From contig NZ_LZLS01000064.1 of NCBI RefSeq assembly GCF_001673365.1, forward strand, positions 1 to 64,000: a DNA stretch of 64,000 bases. The letters run 5' to 3'. The position numbers were made by a program, and so were the translations under genes. The notes beneath the pieces are model-generated. The model saw nothing but the letters and a program-made list of their open reading frames with translations. It was not told the origin of the DNA and searched no databases. Shown piece after piece: positions 30,096 through 39,545 of this stretch. The stretch comes from Mycobacterium asiaticum. Its GTDB lineage: Bacteria; Actinomycetota; Actinomycetes; Mycobacteriales; Mycobacteriaceae. Positions within the stretch are counted from its first letter, which is position 1, and each line of letters opens with the position of its first letter.

Positions 30096-31484
30096 CTATC
30101 TGCTGCTGGTGTTCAACGGGCCGATGCCGATCAGATGGTCACCGGTGAGCCCAATGCCGACGTTGTAACTACCGGTGTTGAACAGGCCCTGATTATGGGA
30201 GCCGGTGTTGAAAAATCCCGAGTTGAAGTCGCCATGGTTGCCGACACCAAGCGCGTTGAGGTACGCGATCGGCAAACCCGAGTTGTAGGTGCCGACATTG
30301 CCGATACCGATGTTATGAAACCCGGTGTTCCATCCGCCGATGAGCTCACTGCCGTTGTTGAAGACACCGTAGGAACCGAACGTGGTGAAGTTGGGTTCGA
30401 CCTTGAAATAGGGACTGGTGTTCCCAAAGCCGAAGTTGACGCTGCCGGTGTTGCCGATGCCGATGTTCAAATCGCCAGTGTTGAACAAACCGACGTTTAC
30501 CCTGCCGGTGTTGAAAAAGCCGACATTCTGGTGGCCGATATTGCCGTAACCGTAGTTGCGGACAGCTTCGGCAGCGGCGGGCAACGCATTGTTGTCGAAG
30601 TGCAGCGGGCCGATCCCCGTCAGGTGGTCACCGGTGAGCCCGATGCCGATGTTGTAACTGCCGGTGTTGAACAAGCCCTGGTTGAAATTGCCTGTATTTC
30701 CTACGCCCAACCACGGTAGCGAGCCGCCTAACGGCAGCCCCAGATTGCCGTTGCCGCGGTTGAAAAAGCCGGTGTTGCCCGTGCCGACGTTGCCCATCCC
30801 GAGATTGGCAGTCCCAGTGTTGTTCATACCGAAGTTGGCAGTCCCGTTGTTGTAGAGGCCAAAGTTCAAGCTGCCGACGTTGCCATAGCCGATCCCGGCG
30901 CGGCTGAACAGAACGTCGGTCGGCAGCGCGGCGGCAGGCGGTGCGCCGTTTTGACCGAAGTTGGGCAGTATTGCCGTCGTCATCGACGCCAGTTCGGCCG
31001 CTGCCGCCGACGCCCCACTGTGATAGGCCACCATGGCGGCCACATCCTGAGCCCACATCTCCTCGTACAGCCCTTCGGTGACCGCAATCGCGGGTGCGTT
31101 CTGTCCGAACAGGTTCGACATGACCAGGGACACCAAGTCATAACGGTTGGCCGCTACCAACGCCGGATGCACCGTGGCTGCCAGCGCCGACTCGAACACA
31201 CCCGCGACGACGCTGGCCTGTGCCGCCGATCCGGACGCGTGAGCCGCGGCAGCACTAAGCCAGCCGGCGTAAGGGACCGCCGCCGCCGCCATTGCTTGAG
31301 ACGCCGCCCCTTGCCACGCGTGGCCAGCCACACCTGAAGTCACCGATACAAACGCGTCCGCCGCCGAGTCCAGCTCAGCGGCCAACCCGGTCCACGCCGC
31401 CGCCGCTGAGAACATCGGACCCGAACCCGCACCAGAAGAAATCAATGCTGATATGACCTCCGGAGGCGAGACCAAGAAACTCAT
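30096..31484 (-). CDS. PPE family protein, MPTR subfamily
   Basis: The PPE domain (residues about 1-180) starts [14 protein letters not shown] and has the WxG motif in [10 protein letters not shown]. It is followed by about 250 residues of NxGxGN/FNTG pentapeptide-type tandem repeats. The ATG at 31484 gives the standard PPE start (462 aa); the 19 upstream codons are not conserved. PPE-MPTR proteins are exported through ESX-5 with a PE partner, but no PE or esx gene is adjacent. The protein ends abruptly in NTSSR right after a repeat segment ([20 protein letters not shown]) that almost duplicates one near residue 295. This could mean 3' truncation by recombination. Confidence 0.93.
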   Translation of the reverse strand: MSFLVSPPEVISALISSGAGSGPMFSAAAAWTGLAAELDSAADAFVSVTSGVAGHAWQGAASQAMAAAAVPYAGWLSAAAAHASGSAAQASVVAGVFESALAATVHPALVAANRYDLVSLVMSNLFGQNAPAIAVTEGLYEEMWAQDVAAMVAYHSGASAAAAELASMTTAILPNFGQNGAPPAAALPTDVLFSRAGIGYGNVGSLNFGLYNNGTANFGMNNTGTANLGMGNVGTGNTGFFNRGNGNLGLPLGGSLPWLGVGNTGNFNQGLFNTGSYNIGIGLTGDHLTGIGPLHFDNNALPAAAEAVRNYGYGNIGHQNVGFFNTGRVNVGLFNTGDLNIGIGNTGSVNFGFGNTSPYFKVEPNFTTFGSYGVFNNGSELIGGWNTGFHNIGIGNVGTYNSGLPIAYLNALGVGNHGDFNSGFFNTGSHNQGLFNTGSYNVGIGLTGDHLIGIGPLNTSSR

Positions 31485-31668
31485 CGCTGTGCCCTTTCCA
31501 AGTCGTTCGAGACGTCCTCGCCGAACGCTGCCCGAATCCACCTGTAGGAACGTTGACGATTTGATGAATGGCCTGGTCAGCTTCGAAGCCGGATCCGACC
31601 CAAGCTCTTGCGTTAGTTAGCTCGTGCACCCACGATTGGCCTCTGGGCAACTATCAAAGGGCCGGCAC

Positions 31669-32193
31669 ATGAGCATCTCTCGAATACTTCTAGCGGCAAC
31701 TTTCGCCGTAACCGTCGGGACGGCAGGCATCCTGATTACGCCCGGCACAGCTTCGGCGTCGGCGTTAGCTGAGGGCACCTACCGGTTTGCCTTCGACGGG
31801 AGCAAGCAGACGATCGACGGCGTAGCAAAGCCGACCGGGTCGTATTCGAGGTCGATAGCGATGCGTTCGGCGTGCCCGCCATCCGGGTGCGTTGCGACGG
31901 GATGGGACACCTCGATCGGGCCTACCTGGCTGCAGCCGCCCGAGGAAGGTGCGCTGGTGTTCCGCGAGAACAGAGATCAGTGGGTGGCGACCAGGTGGAA
32001 GATGTTCACCTGCAACGGCTCCATCAAGCAGGGCACCGAAACGCTTGCCTTTCAAGTGAAACCCGACGGAACCTTCGTGGGAGTCAGCACTCAGTTAGAG
32101 GCACCGTGCCCGCCGATCGTCATCCCGTTCACCGCGACACGGGTGGGCGACGTGTCACCCGACGTTCAGGTAGCCGACCCCAACACCGTCTGA
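31669..32193 (+). CDS. secreted four-cysteine protein (copy A)
   Basis: The 174-aa protein has a Sec signal peptide (SRILLAATFAVTVGTAGILI, cleavage near ASA-SA, residue about 30). The mature domain has the pattern EGTY...SACPPSGCVATGW...TCNGS...APCPPIV, with four cysteines in two likely disulfides. Two other proteins in the window (34007 and 42311) share this arrangement. The start is the ATG at 31669. It is divergent from the PPE gene across 184 bp. Function unknown; probably in the cell wall or secreted. Confidence 0.75.
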   Translation: MSISRILLAATFAVTVGTAGILITPGTASASALAEGTYRFAFDGSKQTIDGVAKPTGSYSRSIAMRSACPPSGCVATGWDTSIGPTWLQPPEEGALVFRENRDQWVATRWKMFTCNGSIKQGTETLAFQVKPDGTFVGVSTQLEAPCPPIVIPFTATRVGDVSPDVQVADPNTV

Positions 32194-32211
32194 ACATTCG
32201 CGTCCACCCGG

Positions 32212-33609
32212 TCACATTGCCGCCGACGGTGGTGTCGCTGGTGAGATGCTTTGCTCGAAGTGAAAGACGTTGTGGGGGTCGTATTTTGCCTTGATGCTGC
32301 GTAGCCGCGCGACATTGGCTCCCCAGTAGGCGGTCTCCCAGTCCGGCATCCCGGCGTTCGGAACGTTGACGTAAGCGCCCTGCACGTAGGGCTCTAACGC
32401 TTGCGCGAACTCCGCGATCCACGCCAGACACGGCCCGGTCAGCGGGTCGGCCGCGGCAGGTATTCCATCGCCGCGGGTGCCCCAGCCGGCGCCTGGCTCG
32501 GCATAGAACAGCGCGTTGCGGTGCGCGTAGGCCGAGCCGCCGCCGGGTTCACTGCGCGTGACGACACCCCCTAGCGCGTTGGTGAAGTAGTTGCATTTCG
32601 GCGTGGGGGCTTTCGTCATAAACGAGCCGACCAGGTCGATGGCTTCCACCGGGAACGGATCAGAAATGAACTGCGAGAAGAACTTCCAGTTCGACGGCTC
32701 ATCGGCGGTCGGTATCTGAAATGCCGTGTAGGTGTCGGACCAATGTGCATTCGTCATCGACACATCTGGACTGCCGACCGACAGGATAGGGCCAAGCAGT
32801 TCTCGCGCCGTTGCCTCTGACCCGCCGGCGAGGGCAGCTATCAGCACGATTTCGTCGCCGGTGATCTCCAGCTGGCTGGTGAGTCGGTCGTCGGTATACG
32901 GTGCCGAGCGCTGCCAGACGTCGAAAACCGTTACCAGATCATCGAGTCCGGACCACGCCGCGACGACGTAGATTGTCTGCGTCAGTGGATGGACCCGGTA
33001 GGTCAGCGACGTGACGATTCCGAAGTTGCCGTTGCCGGCGCCGCGCAGCGCCCAGAGCAGATCCGAGTTTTCGGTCTCGTCGGCGATGATCGCCTGTGCC
33101 CCAGCGTTTTCCGATGCGACGACGATTTCCGCCGCAAGCAGGTTGTCCGAAGCCATGCCGAAAGCACGCGTCAGCAACCCGAATCCGCCACCTAGCGTTG
33201 CACCGGCCAGCCCAACGGTTCCTTCGGTGCCGGTCGCTGCCGCAACGCCGGACTTGCCAAGCGCCGTAACGGCTTCAAGCTGATTGAAGCCCGGGCCGAC
33301 GGTCGCAACGTTGGATTCCGTGTCGATGGTCGCCGACTTCATGTCGCTGACATCGATGACGATGCCGCCATCGACACTGGACCAGCCCTCCAGGCAGTGC
33401 CGGCCGCTGCGCACCCGTGGCACAACGTTGTTTTGTCGGGCCCAGGCCAACGCGTTGACGACATCCTGTGTTTCTTGGGCGAACACGATCACCGCGGGTT
33501 CGTGCGTGAAAAGCAAATTCCAGCCAGCACTCGCCGGGGCGTAATCGGCATCTTCAGGGCGGATCACTCGACCGGTGAGCTCGGCCCGGCCGGCACCTGT
33601 GAACGTCAT
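32212..33609 (-). CDS. FAD-linked oxidase with BBE domain
   Basis: A berberine-bridge-type oxidase of about 465 aa. The FAD_binding_4 domain contains RVRSGRHCLEGWSS, whose His is the likely covalent FAD attachment point, and the glycine-rich GLAGATLGGGFGLLTRAFG. The C-terminal BBE segment reads KAKYDPHNVFHFEQSI. Such enzymes oxidise alcohols, sugars or alkaloid-like substrates; the substrate is unknown. The ATG at 33609 was chosen because family similarity starts there; the frame stays open to a TTG at 33735. It is convergent with secreted copy A, 18 bp apart. Confidence 0.85.
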   Translation of the reverse strand: MTFTGAGRAELTGRVIRPEDADYAPASAGWNLLFTHEPAVIVFAQETQDVVNALAWARQNNVVPRVRSGRHCLEGWSSVDGGIVIDVSDMKSATIDTESNVATVGPGFNQLEAVTALGKSGVAAATGTEGTVGLAGATLGGGFGLLTRAFGMASDNLLAAEIVVASENAGAQAIIADETENSDLLWALRGAGNGNFGIVTSLTYRVHPLTQTIYVVAAWSGLDDLVTVFDVWQRSAPYTDDRLTSQLEITGDEIVLIAALAGGSEATARELLGPILSVGSPDVSMTNAHWSDTYTAFQIPTADEPSNWKFFSQFISDPFPVEAIDLVGSFMTKAPTPKCNYFTNALGGVVTRSEPGGGSAYAHRNALFYAEPGAGWGTRGDGIPAAADPLTGPCLAWIAEFAQALEPYVQGAYVNVPNAGMPDWETAYWGANVARLRSIKAKYDPHNVFHFEQSISPATPPSAAM

Positions 33610-34006
33610 GCCGCGGAATCCGCCGTGCTCGCTACCGACATCGAGCACTCCGATTCTTCGTGGCGGACATTTCTTCGTGGCGGCAATTGCCGGAACGAGT
33701 AGATGATAGGCAGCTTCGGTATTGGCGATCAGCAATTGCCAGGATTTCCGCGTTGCGCGCTTCCGTGCTGTGAGCCGGTGGGCAGGCAGACCGTGCGCGA
33801 TCTGGAACCGTCCAGGTGCCCTGCCTAGGCAAACTCATTTAATACGCATGGTGAGTGTAATTCCGCAGGCCAGCGCCATGCGGTGCCCAGACTTGCAGAC
33901 ATCTTGCGCCCTCCGTCCAGAAAATAGGGCTTAACCTGCACTTTTAGCTGATACACTTCGTCCACATTGTCCATAGGCAACGACGCCGACGACAGAAGGT
34001 GAAGAC
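33610..34006. other. intergenic region, divergent promoters presumed
   Basis: About 400 bp separate the divergent FAD oxidase and secreted copy B genes. It has an AT-richer stretch (33835-33990), uncommon in this GC-rich genome, as expected of promoters. A TACACT hexamer at 33952-33957 could serve as a -10 box for the plus-strand gene. I see no further gene or repeat. Confidence 0.4.
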
Positions 34007-34456
34007 ATGAGGACGAACGCACTCGCTGCAGCTGTTGCGCTATCATGCGGCGTTTGTTTTTCCCCGGCGATACCAATGGCCCGGGCCGACAGCCCGGCGA
34101 TGGACGGCGTCTACACCTATCTCGACGATGACGGCTTTGCTGCGACATGGACTGTCCGGACTACGTGCAGCCCAGACTGCGTCGCCCAGGTGACCACCAC
34201 TCCGGGGCACGGTTTCGCTGCGCCGCTTATCAACGGCCGTCACACCGTCACGCGCACCGTTCCCGATGGCGTGACATGTCCCGAATATTTCCTCGGCGAC
34301 AACGGTTCAACGTGGGGCGGCGGGATGCATCCGGTCACCGTCCATCAATCCTGGGACCCTCGCACGCTCGTCGGGGAAGTCGACTTCGTCGACAGCCCGG
34401 CGCCCTGCGGCATCCCGGACCCGCACGACACCTTCACCCTCACCAAGGTCGGCTAG
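34007..34456 (+). CDS. secreted four-cysteine protein (copy B)
   Basis: The 149-aa protein has a signal peptide (ALAAAVALSCGVCFSPAI, cleavage near ARA-DS, residue 28). The mature domain runs DGVYTY...RTTCSPDCVAQV...GVTCPEYF...PAPCGIP. Its CxxxCVA pair, third Cys and final PC match copies A and C. The domain is short and looks all-beta. An AGAAGGTGA ribosome site precedes the ATG. It may lead into the membrane-protein gene downstream, but that gene has its own upstream operator-like repeats. Confidence 0.72.
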   Translation: MRTNALAAAVALSCGVCFSPAIPMARADSPAMDGVYTYLDDDGFAATWTVRTTCSPDCVAQVTTTPGHGFAAPLINGRHTVTRTVPDGVTCPEYFLGDNGSTWGGGMHPVTVHQSWDPRTLVGEVDFVDSPAPCGIPDPHDTFTLTKVG

Positions 34457-34474
34457 AACCGGCCCCAAGACTTC

Positions 34475-34507
34475 GCACGATCCTCCAAGAATCCTTCAAG
34501 GCACCGG
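34475..34507 (+). promoter_or_regulatory. 11-bp phased direct repeats, site 1
   Basis: Three consecutive 11-mers, GCACGATCCTC, CAAGAATCCTT and CAAGGCACCGG, fit the consensus CAAGRATCCNC shared with the three other sites in the block. A TACACT -10 box follows at 34525-34530, so the last repeat overlaps the -35 position. This is typical for an activator of the OmpR/PhoB or SARP type. Inference from pattern only. Confidence 0.6.
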
Positions 34508-34549
34508 CGGCAGTATCACCGCTATACACTGACCCGGACGAAGGAGAAC

Positions 34550-35137
34550 GTGGGCGCCGCTATGAGTTCAGCGATGTCGCCGGACGAGGTTCTGGCCCAC
34601 TTCCCCGGACCAATCACATTGCGCCCGAAGGCAATCAACTGGAATATCGTTCTCGTGATTGCCGTCGCGACGGCCATTTTGGCACTGTACGCCCGCACGA
34701 CTGTTGCAGTCATGGTCATCGTCTCCATCGGCATTGCGATAGCCGGCCTGACGATCTGGGCAGCCATGCGCAAGGACACTTCTGCCGACGGGCTCGTTCT
34801 TACGGCTGACCATTTCGAGGTCATCGAAGGCAACCACGGCAAGACATATCCGTGGCGCGAGGTGGGCAACTTCCGGGTCCGCCACGAAGAAGACACGTCC
34901 AGCGTCGTGTTCGATCGCGTCGGCGCCGGCAAGAAGACGCGCGGGCGGGTGGCCAAATTCTTCGGCACAGACTACGACTACAAGCTCCCGAAGACCTACG
35001 AAATGTCGGAGAAGGAACTGGCTTCCTTGATGAACGACTGGCGAAGGCTGGCCTGCCCGCGGCCACGAAAGCCGAAAACGCCGCCGGCACAGCGCCGTAA
35101 GGGTACCGCGGCAGAAGATCGTTCCGTCGATTCCTGA
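34550..35137 (+). CDS. two-helix membrane protein, FPGPITL family (copy 1)
   Basis: The 195-aa protein has a short N-terminal segment (VLAHFPGPITLRPK) and two adjacent membrane helices (about residues 32-50 and 53-72). A soluble domain of about 100 residues follows, with pattern LVLTADHFEVIEG...YPWREVGNFRV resembling a bacterial PH-like fold. The basic tail is KPKTPPAQRRKG. A paralog is encoded at 38973. AAGGAG (34541-34546) precedes the GTG at 34550; the ATG at 34562 is an alternative start. Function unknown. Confidence 0.7.
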   Translation: MGAAMSSAMSPDEVLAHFPGPITLRPKAINWNIVLVIAVATAILALYARTTVAVMVIVSIGIAIAGLTIWAAMRKDTSADGLVLTADHFEVIEGNHGKTYPWREVGNFRVRHEEDTSSVVFDRVGAGKKTRGRVAKFFGTDYDYKLPKTYEMSEKELASLMNDWRRLACPRPRKPKTPPAQRRKGTAAEDRSVDS

Positions 35138-35175
35138 TCGCTGCGCGCCGGCTGGACGGCACAAACCTGGGCCGC

Positions 35176-35208
35176 CAAGAATATTCCAAGAAGTCCACAA
35201 GGTCCCCA
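35176..35208 (+). promoter_or_regulatory. 11-bp phased direct repeats, site 2
   Basis: Three CAAG-headed 11-mers in perfect register, CAAGAATATTC, CAAGAAGTCCA and CAAGGTCCCCA, lie 65 bp upstream of the hydrolase ATG at 35273. They match sites 1, 3 and 4 in period and core. A good Shine-Dalgarno (GGGAGGG) is found before the ATG. Confidence 0.6.
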
Positions 35209-35272
35209 CTGAAAGCTTGTCTGCAACACCCCGCTTCGGCGGTGGAGAAGCAGATCAGGGAGGGACGACACC

Positions 35273-36262
35273 ATGACGAACCGATCACGCCGCCACCTGC
35301 GGCCCGTGCGGGATATCACCGAGCCGACACTGCAATACCGCATGATCCACGGCCACCGTCGCGCCTTCCGCATCGCCGGCTCGGGCCCGGTCATCGTGCT
35401 GCTGCACGGCGTCGGCGACAGCTCCACGACCTGGGAGCCGGTGCACGCCAAGCTCGCCCAGCGCTTCACCGTTATCGCGCCCGACTTCCTGGGTCACGGC
35501 GAGTCCGACAAGCCGCGCGCTGACTACTCGTTGGCCTCGTTCGCCAACGGGCTGCGCGACCTGCTCACCGCGCTCGAAATCGACCGCGTCACCCTCGTCG
35601 GGCATTCGCTGGGCGGCGGTGTCGCAGCGCAATTCGCCTACCAGTACCCGCAGTTCGTCGAGCGCGTGGTGTTGGTTAGCGCCGGAGGCGTGACGAAAGA
35701 CGTGAGCCCTGCATTGCGCGTGGCCGCGATGCCCCTGGGCGCCGAGGCGCTCTCGGTGTTGCGAGTGCCTGGCGCGGTCCCAGCCCTGGAAGCCGTCAGC
35801 CGAGCCGTCGGAACCGTATGGGGCTCCACCCGCTTCACCCGCGACGTGGCAAGCCTGCCGCGCCTGATCGGCGGCTTGCGCAAACCCGGTGCCGTAGAAG
35901 CATTCGCCCGTACCCTGCGCGGGGTGGTCGACACCCGGGGTCAGTACGTCACCATGTTGGACCGCAGCTACCTGATGCACGGCCTTCCGCTGCAAATCAT
36001 CTGGGGCGAGGACGACCTGATCATCCCGGTCAGCCACGCCCGGTTGGCCCACCAGCAGATCCCAGGTTCGCGCTTGGAAATCTTCGAGGAGTCCGGACAC
36101 ATGCCCCACGGCGATCACCCGGAGCGCTTCGTGGACATCATCCACCAGTTCATCGACTCCACCGAGCCGTATGAATACCAGCCAGAAACGGTGCGCCGGG
36201 CGCTGCAGACGGGCGTGCGCCAATACGACACCTCCGTCGAGATCACAAAGGACCTCGCGTAG
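35273..36262 (+). CDS. alpha/beta hydrolase
   Basis: The 329-aa serine hydrolase has oxyanion motif LLHGVGDSSTTW, the nucleophile elbow GHSLGGG (Ser112), the acid in IIWGEDDLIIP and catalytic His in ESGHMPHGDHPE. It resembles the mycobacterial Rv2715-type hydrolases, whose substrates are not settled. There is no signal peptide. The C-terminal 35 residues extend past the fold. It is followed at 64 bp by a DUF998-like gene and a second hydrolase, probably in one unit controlled by site 2. Confidence 0.88.
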   Translation: MTNRSRRHLRPVRDITEPTLQYRMIHGHRRAFRIAGSGPVIVLLHGVGDSSTTWEPVHAKLAQRFTVIAPDFLGHGESDKPRADYSLASFANGLRDLLTALEIDRVTLVGHSLGGGVAAQFAYQYPQFVERVVLVSAGGVTKDVSPALRVAAMPLGAEALSVLRVPGAVPALEAVSRAVGTVWGSTRFTRDVASLPRLIGGLRKPGAVEAFARTLRGVVDTRGQYVTMLDRSYLMHGLPLQIIWGEDDLIIPVSHARLAHQQIPGSRLEIFEESGHMPHGDHPERFVDIIHQFIDSTEPYEYQPETVRRALQTGVRQYDTSVEITKDLA

Positions 36263-36326
36263 CGCCTGAGCAACAACGCTACGCGGCTTGGCGCCGACTC
36301 GGTGACGAGCACGGCATGATTGCTCT

Positions 36327-37064
36327 ATGGCCGCGCCGCAACGCTCTGACTCGGTGGCAGACACCCTCCGACAGCGGCGGTCACTTCTGCCCGCGCTGCG
36401 CTGGGTCGCCGTCGCCGGCGCCCTGCTAGGAGCGGCGCTGTACTCCAACTGGGTACTGGAAGTCGCCTTCACCCGCACCCTGCCCGACCCCGACCTTTAC
36501 ATCAGTGAACTCGCCGCCGCGGACCAGCCGCACGGCGAATGGTTCCGCGCCGGCGATGTGGCAGCGTCCATCGTGTTGGTCGTCGCGGCCGCGGCCGCGT
36601 TCGTCGGCGTGCCGCGCTCCCGGTGGAGCAGCCGAGGCTGGTGGGCACTAGTTGTCTTTGCGGTGGCGACCGTCTTCGACAGCACGGTGTGGCGGCTGGT
36701 GTGCGCGCCGAGTTCGGATGCCGTTTGCAAAGCCCGTGAAGCAACAGGCACGGTGCCAATCGGGCATCAGTTGCACTGGTTGAGCAGCGGAGTCGTGCTG
36801 GCCGCCGCGATTGCATCACTGCTGGCCTTTGCCATCGCCGACGTCCGTGAAGACGCCCCTTCGCCGATCCGCCGCATGGGGCTGTTCATGCTGGGAGCGT
36901 TGATCGGCACGGCGATACTGACCGGCGTCGCGATCCTGCTCGACAGCGCTGACGACGTCGGCGTCGTCGGGGTTGCGCAGCGGGCCGAGCTGGCCGTGTT
37001 CGCCGGATGGCTGATCTATGTCGCGCTGCGCACCGCCCGGGTACGCACCATCAGCCGGTTATGA
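36327..37064 (+). CDS. DUF998-like integral membrane protein
   Basis: The 245-aa protein has about six hydrophobic helices (near residues 26-48, 74-94, 102-120, 148-172, 186-208 and 216-238). The segment SELAAADQPHGEWFRAGD between helices 1 and 2 is characteristic of DUF998 membrane proteins. Function unknown. Its stop overlaps the next hydrolase start as ATGA, so the two are translationally coupled. Confidence 0.75.
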   Translation: MAAPQRSDSVADTLRQRRSLLPALRWVAVAGALLGAALYSNWVLEVAFTRTLPDPDLYISELAAADQPHGEWFRAGDVAASIVLVVAAAAAFVGVPRSRWSSRGWWALVVFAVATVFDSTVWRLVCAPSSDAVCKAREATGTVPIGHQLHWLSSGVVLAAAIASLLAFAIADVREDAPSPIRRMGLFMLGALIGTAILTGVAILLDSADDVGVVGVAQRAELAVFAGWLIYVALRTARVRTISRL

Positions 37065-37900
37065 GCGATCTCGTCGATGTGGAAGTCGACGGCCATCGGG
37101 TGCGGGTCCTCATCGACGGAAACACCGGCCCGGTCGTGGTGTTGTGCAGCGGCCTCGGCGGCCGGGCGCTGCACTGGGGTGACACGGTCAGATACCTCGC
37201 CGATGACCACACACTCGTGCGGTTCGACCGTCCCGGCACACCCGTGACCGACGACCGGGTACACGCACCTACCGTGCGCGGCGAGGCCGACCGGATCGCC
37301 GCCGTGCTGGACGCAGCGGGACAGCCGGATCGGGTGGTGCTCGTCGGGCATTCCGTCGGCGGCTATTACGCCGAGGCATTCGCACGGTTGTACCCTCACC
37401 GAACCCGCGCGTTACTGCTCCTCGATTCCAGCATCGCCCCCGACCGACAGTGGCTCGCGCTGCCGCTACGAACCAAGCTGGCCATCACCAACGCCGCCGC
37501 AAGCCTGTTGAACAAACTGCATTTGCAGACGCCCCTGGGCCGCGCTGGCCTCACCCTGGTGCAGCGCCTACGTCCCGGTGGCCTCGATGCTCAGATGCGA
37601 TCCGAGATACGCAGGGCCGCAACCGAACCCGGATTCATTGACGCGTTGCTCGCCGAATATGTGGCCTACCACAACCTGGCTGACGAACTGTGCGCACTGC
37701 GCCACCATCATCCCCTGCCGCCGGTCCGCCGCGTGGTCGCCACCGCTCACACGGGGTGGCGCACCCGGGGTTGGCGCAACCAACAGATCCGACTGGCCAA
37801 AAACATTGGAGCAGAGCAGATCACCGTCGCGCCAGCGGGACACCTGGTCATGATCGAACAGCCACGTCGCGCCGCCGACCTCATTCGCGCGGTTGCATAG
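37061..37900 (+). CDS. alpha/beta hydrolase coupled to DUF998 protein
   Basis: The 279-aa hydrolase has the oxyanion loop LCSGLGGRALHW, nucleophile in VLVGHSVGGYYAEAF, a cap with few charged residues, and the C-terminal catalytic His in PAGHLVMIEQP. The start is the ATG at 37061 within the ATGA overlap. Its end overlaps the convergent dehydrogenase gene by 20 bp. The pairing with a membrane protein suggests activity on a lipid-like substrate, but this is only inference. Confidence 0.85.
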   Translation: MSDLVDVEVDGHRVRVLIDGNTGPVVVLCSGLGGRALHWGDTVRYLADDHTLVRFDRPGTPVTDDRVHAPTVRGEADRIAAVLDAAGQPDRVVLVGHSVGGYYAEAFARLYPHRTRALLLLDSSIAPDRQWLALPLRTKLAITNAAASLLNKLHLQTPLGRAGLTLVQRLRPGGLDAQMRSEIRRAATEPGFIDALLAEYVAYHNLADELCALRHHHPLPPVRRVVATAHTGWRTRGWRNQQIRLAKNIGAEQITVAPAGHLVMIEQPRRAADLIRAVA

Positions 37901-38858
37901 CCGGGCGCAACACCGGCGTCACCAACTCCCCCGTGTTTAGGTAGCTCTCCAGGTTGCGTATTGTCAACAGCGCCATCGCCTTTCGCGTCCGAGCCGTCGC
38001 GCTGCCGACGTGCGGTAACAGCACCACGTTGTCGAGCGCGAACAGCTCGGCCGGCACGTTCGGCTCGTCGGCGAAGACATCCAGCCCCGCTCCGGCCAGC
38101 CCGCCACCAACGAGCAACTCCACCAACGTGTCCTGATCCACCACACTGCCGCGGGCAATGTTGATCAGATACCCTTCGGGCCCTAGCGCTTCAAGCACGG
38201 CCCGGTCTACCAGATGGCGAGCGCTGCGGTCCCCCGTCGTGGCGACCACCAGAACGTCGACGGATTCGGCCAGTTCGACCGCCGACTCCGCGTAGCGAAA
38301 TGGTGATCCGTCGATGCGGTGTCGGTTGTGATAGGCGATGGCGCAATCGAATCCGAGCAGCCGTGTCGCGATGGCCGAACCGATCCGGCCCAACCCGAGA
38401 ATGCCGACCTGCAGGCCGCTCACATCCCTGGCGTAAGGAAACGGGCCGTCGACGGCCCATCGGCCTGCCCGCACATAACGGTCGGCCGCGCCAAAGCGGC
38501 GCAATGTCATCAGGATCAGACCCAGGGCGGTGTCGGCGACAGTATCCGACAGCACATCCGGTGTGTTGCTCACGCCGACACCGTGGCGCTCGGCTGCCGC
38601 CAAATCGATTGCGTCCACACCGGCGCCGTTGTTGACGATCGCCTTCAGGTTGGGTAGCGCCGCAATGGTTTCCGCGTCCGCGCCGGGCCCACCCGAGGTC
38701 ACAACCACCTCGATATCGGCCGCACGCTGTGCCAGAAACTGGGCCCGCTCCGGACCCGTCGGAAGTTTGGGAATGTCATAGCGGATCGCCAGCTCGGCCT
38801 TGAACGTCGGCTCGAAACCACCGATGCCCAGCACGTTATGGAGTCGCTTCACCGTCAC
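37881..38858 (-). CDS. D-isomer 2-hydroxyacid dehydrogenase
   Basis: The 325-aa NAD(P)-dependent dehydrogenase resembles glyoxylate/hydroxypyruvate reductases. It has the Rossmann motif VGILGLGRIGSAIATRLLG, catalytic Arg in LINIARGSVVDQ, Glu in VFADEPNVP and His in VVLLPHVGSAT. I chose the GTG at 38858, 11 nt after AAAGGAG, because the 28 codons upstream are not conserved. The second GTG (38852) is also possible. Cytosolic; actual substrate unknown. Confidence 0.9.
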   Translation of the reverse strand: MTVKRLHNVLGIGGFEPTFKAELAIRYDIPKLPTGPERAQFLAQRAADIEVVVTSGGPGADAETIAALPNLKAIVNNGAGVDAIDLAAAERHGVGVSNTPDVLSDTVADTALGLILMTLRRFGAADRYVRAGRWAVDGPFPYARDVSGLQVGILGLGRIGSAIATRLLGFDCAIAYHNRHRIDGSPFRYAESAVELAESVDVLVVATTGDRSARHLVDRAVLEALGPEGYLINIARGSVVDQDTLVELLVGGGLAGAGLDVFADEPNVPAELFALDNVVLLPHVGSATARTRKAMALLTIRNLESYLNTGELVTPVLRPAMQPRE

Positions 38859-38972
38859 GCTGACATCATCTCCTTTAGCCGTCGGGAACCATTCAGGAGG
38901 AATTACGACCCACGAAGAAGTCTCTTCGTTCAGACTGATCACAGCACATCCGACGATGGAGGCTGACCGATC

Positions 38973-39545
38973 ATGAGGGACGAGGAGAAGGCACGGGTCG
39001 ACGAGCTCGTCAAACTCTTCCCGGGTCCGATCACGCTCACCGAACGCCCGATTTCACCAGTCCTGATCATGGTTATGAGCGCCATATGGATCGTGGCTTC
39101 CCTGGCGTTCGTGTACTCCGGCATCGTCCATGGCATCCGAAGTCAGATCATTGGCGGCGTGCTGTCGGCTCTGTTGGGCGTGTTGGTAATCGTGATCGCG
39201 CCGCGGCGAGCTGACCTGTCGCAGCTGCCGACACTCGTTTTGGATTCCGACGGCTTCCGAACCGGGCCAAATAGCGCCTTCGCCTGGCAAGACGGCTGGA
39301 CCTTTTGCACTGCGAGCAGCGAGGGTCCAGACGAGGTGAGTTTCGCCTCGATCGACTCTGACGATCGGCCCTTCCGTGGCCGCCAGCGACAGAGGCTGCC
39401 GAGCTGCTACGGGATGTCGGCGGCGGCCCTGACGTCGCTGCTGGACCGGTGGAGTGATGCCGCCTGGAGGCAACGGAATCCACCGAAATACAAGAACCCT
39501 GCGCCAGACCAGTCCCAACGCAAGGATCCTCCAAGAATCCCTTGA
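38973..39545 (+). CDS. two-helix membrane protein, FPGPITL family (copy 2)
   Basis: This 190-aa paralog of the protein at 34550 has the same plan: VDELVKLFPGPITLTERP, two membrane helices (about residues 29-50 and 53-72), a soluble domain with LVLDSDGFRTGPNSAFAWQD, the YGMSAAALTSLLDRW helix and a basic tail. GGAGG precedes the ATG. The last 9 codons overlap the 11-bp operator-like repeats of the next gene. Function unknown; two diverged copies in 4.4 kb imply a duplication. Confidence 0.7.
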   Translation: MRDEEKARVDELVKLFPGPITLTERPISPVLIMVMSAIWIVASLAFVYSGIVHGIRSQIIGGVLSALLGVLVIVIAPRRADLSQLPTLVLDSDGFRTGPNSAFAWQDGWTFCTASSEGPDEVSFASIDSDDRPFRGRQRQRLPSCYGMSAAALTSLLDRWSDAAWRQRNPPKYKNPAPDQSQRKDPPRIP

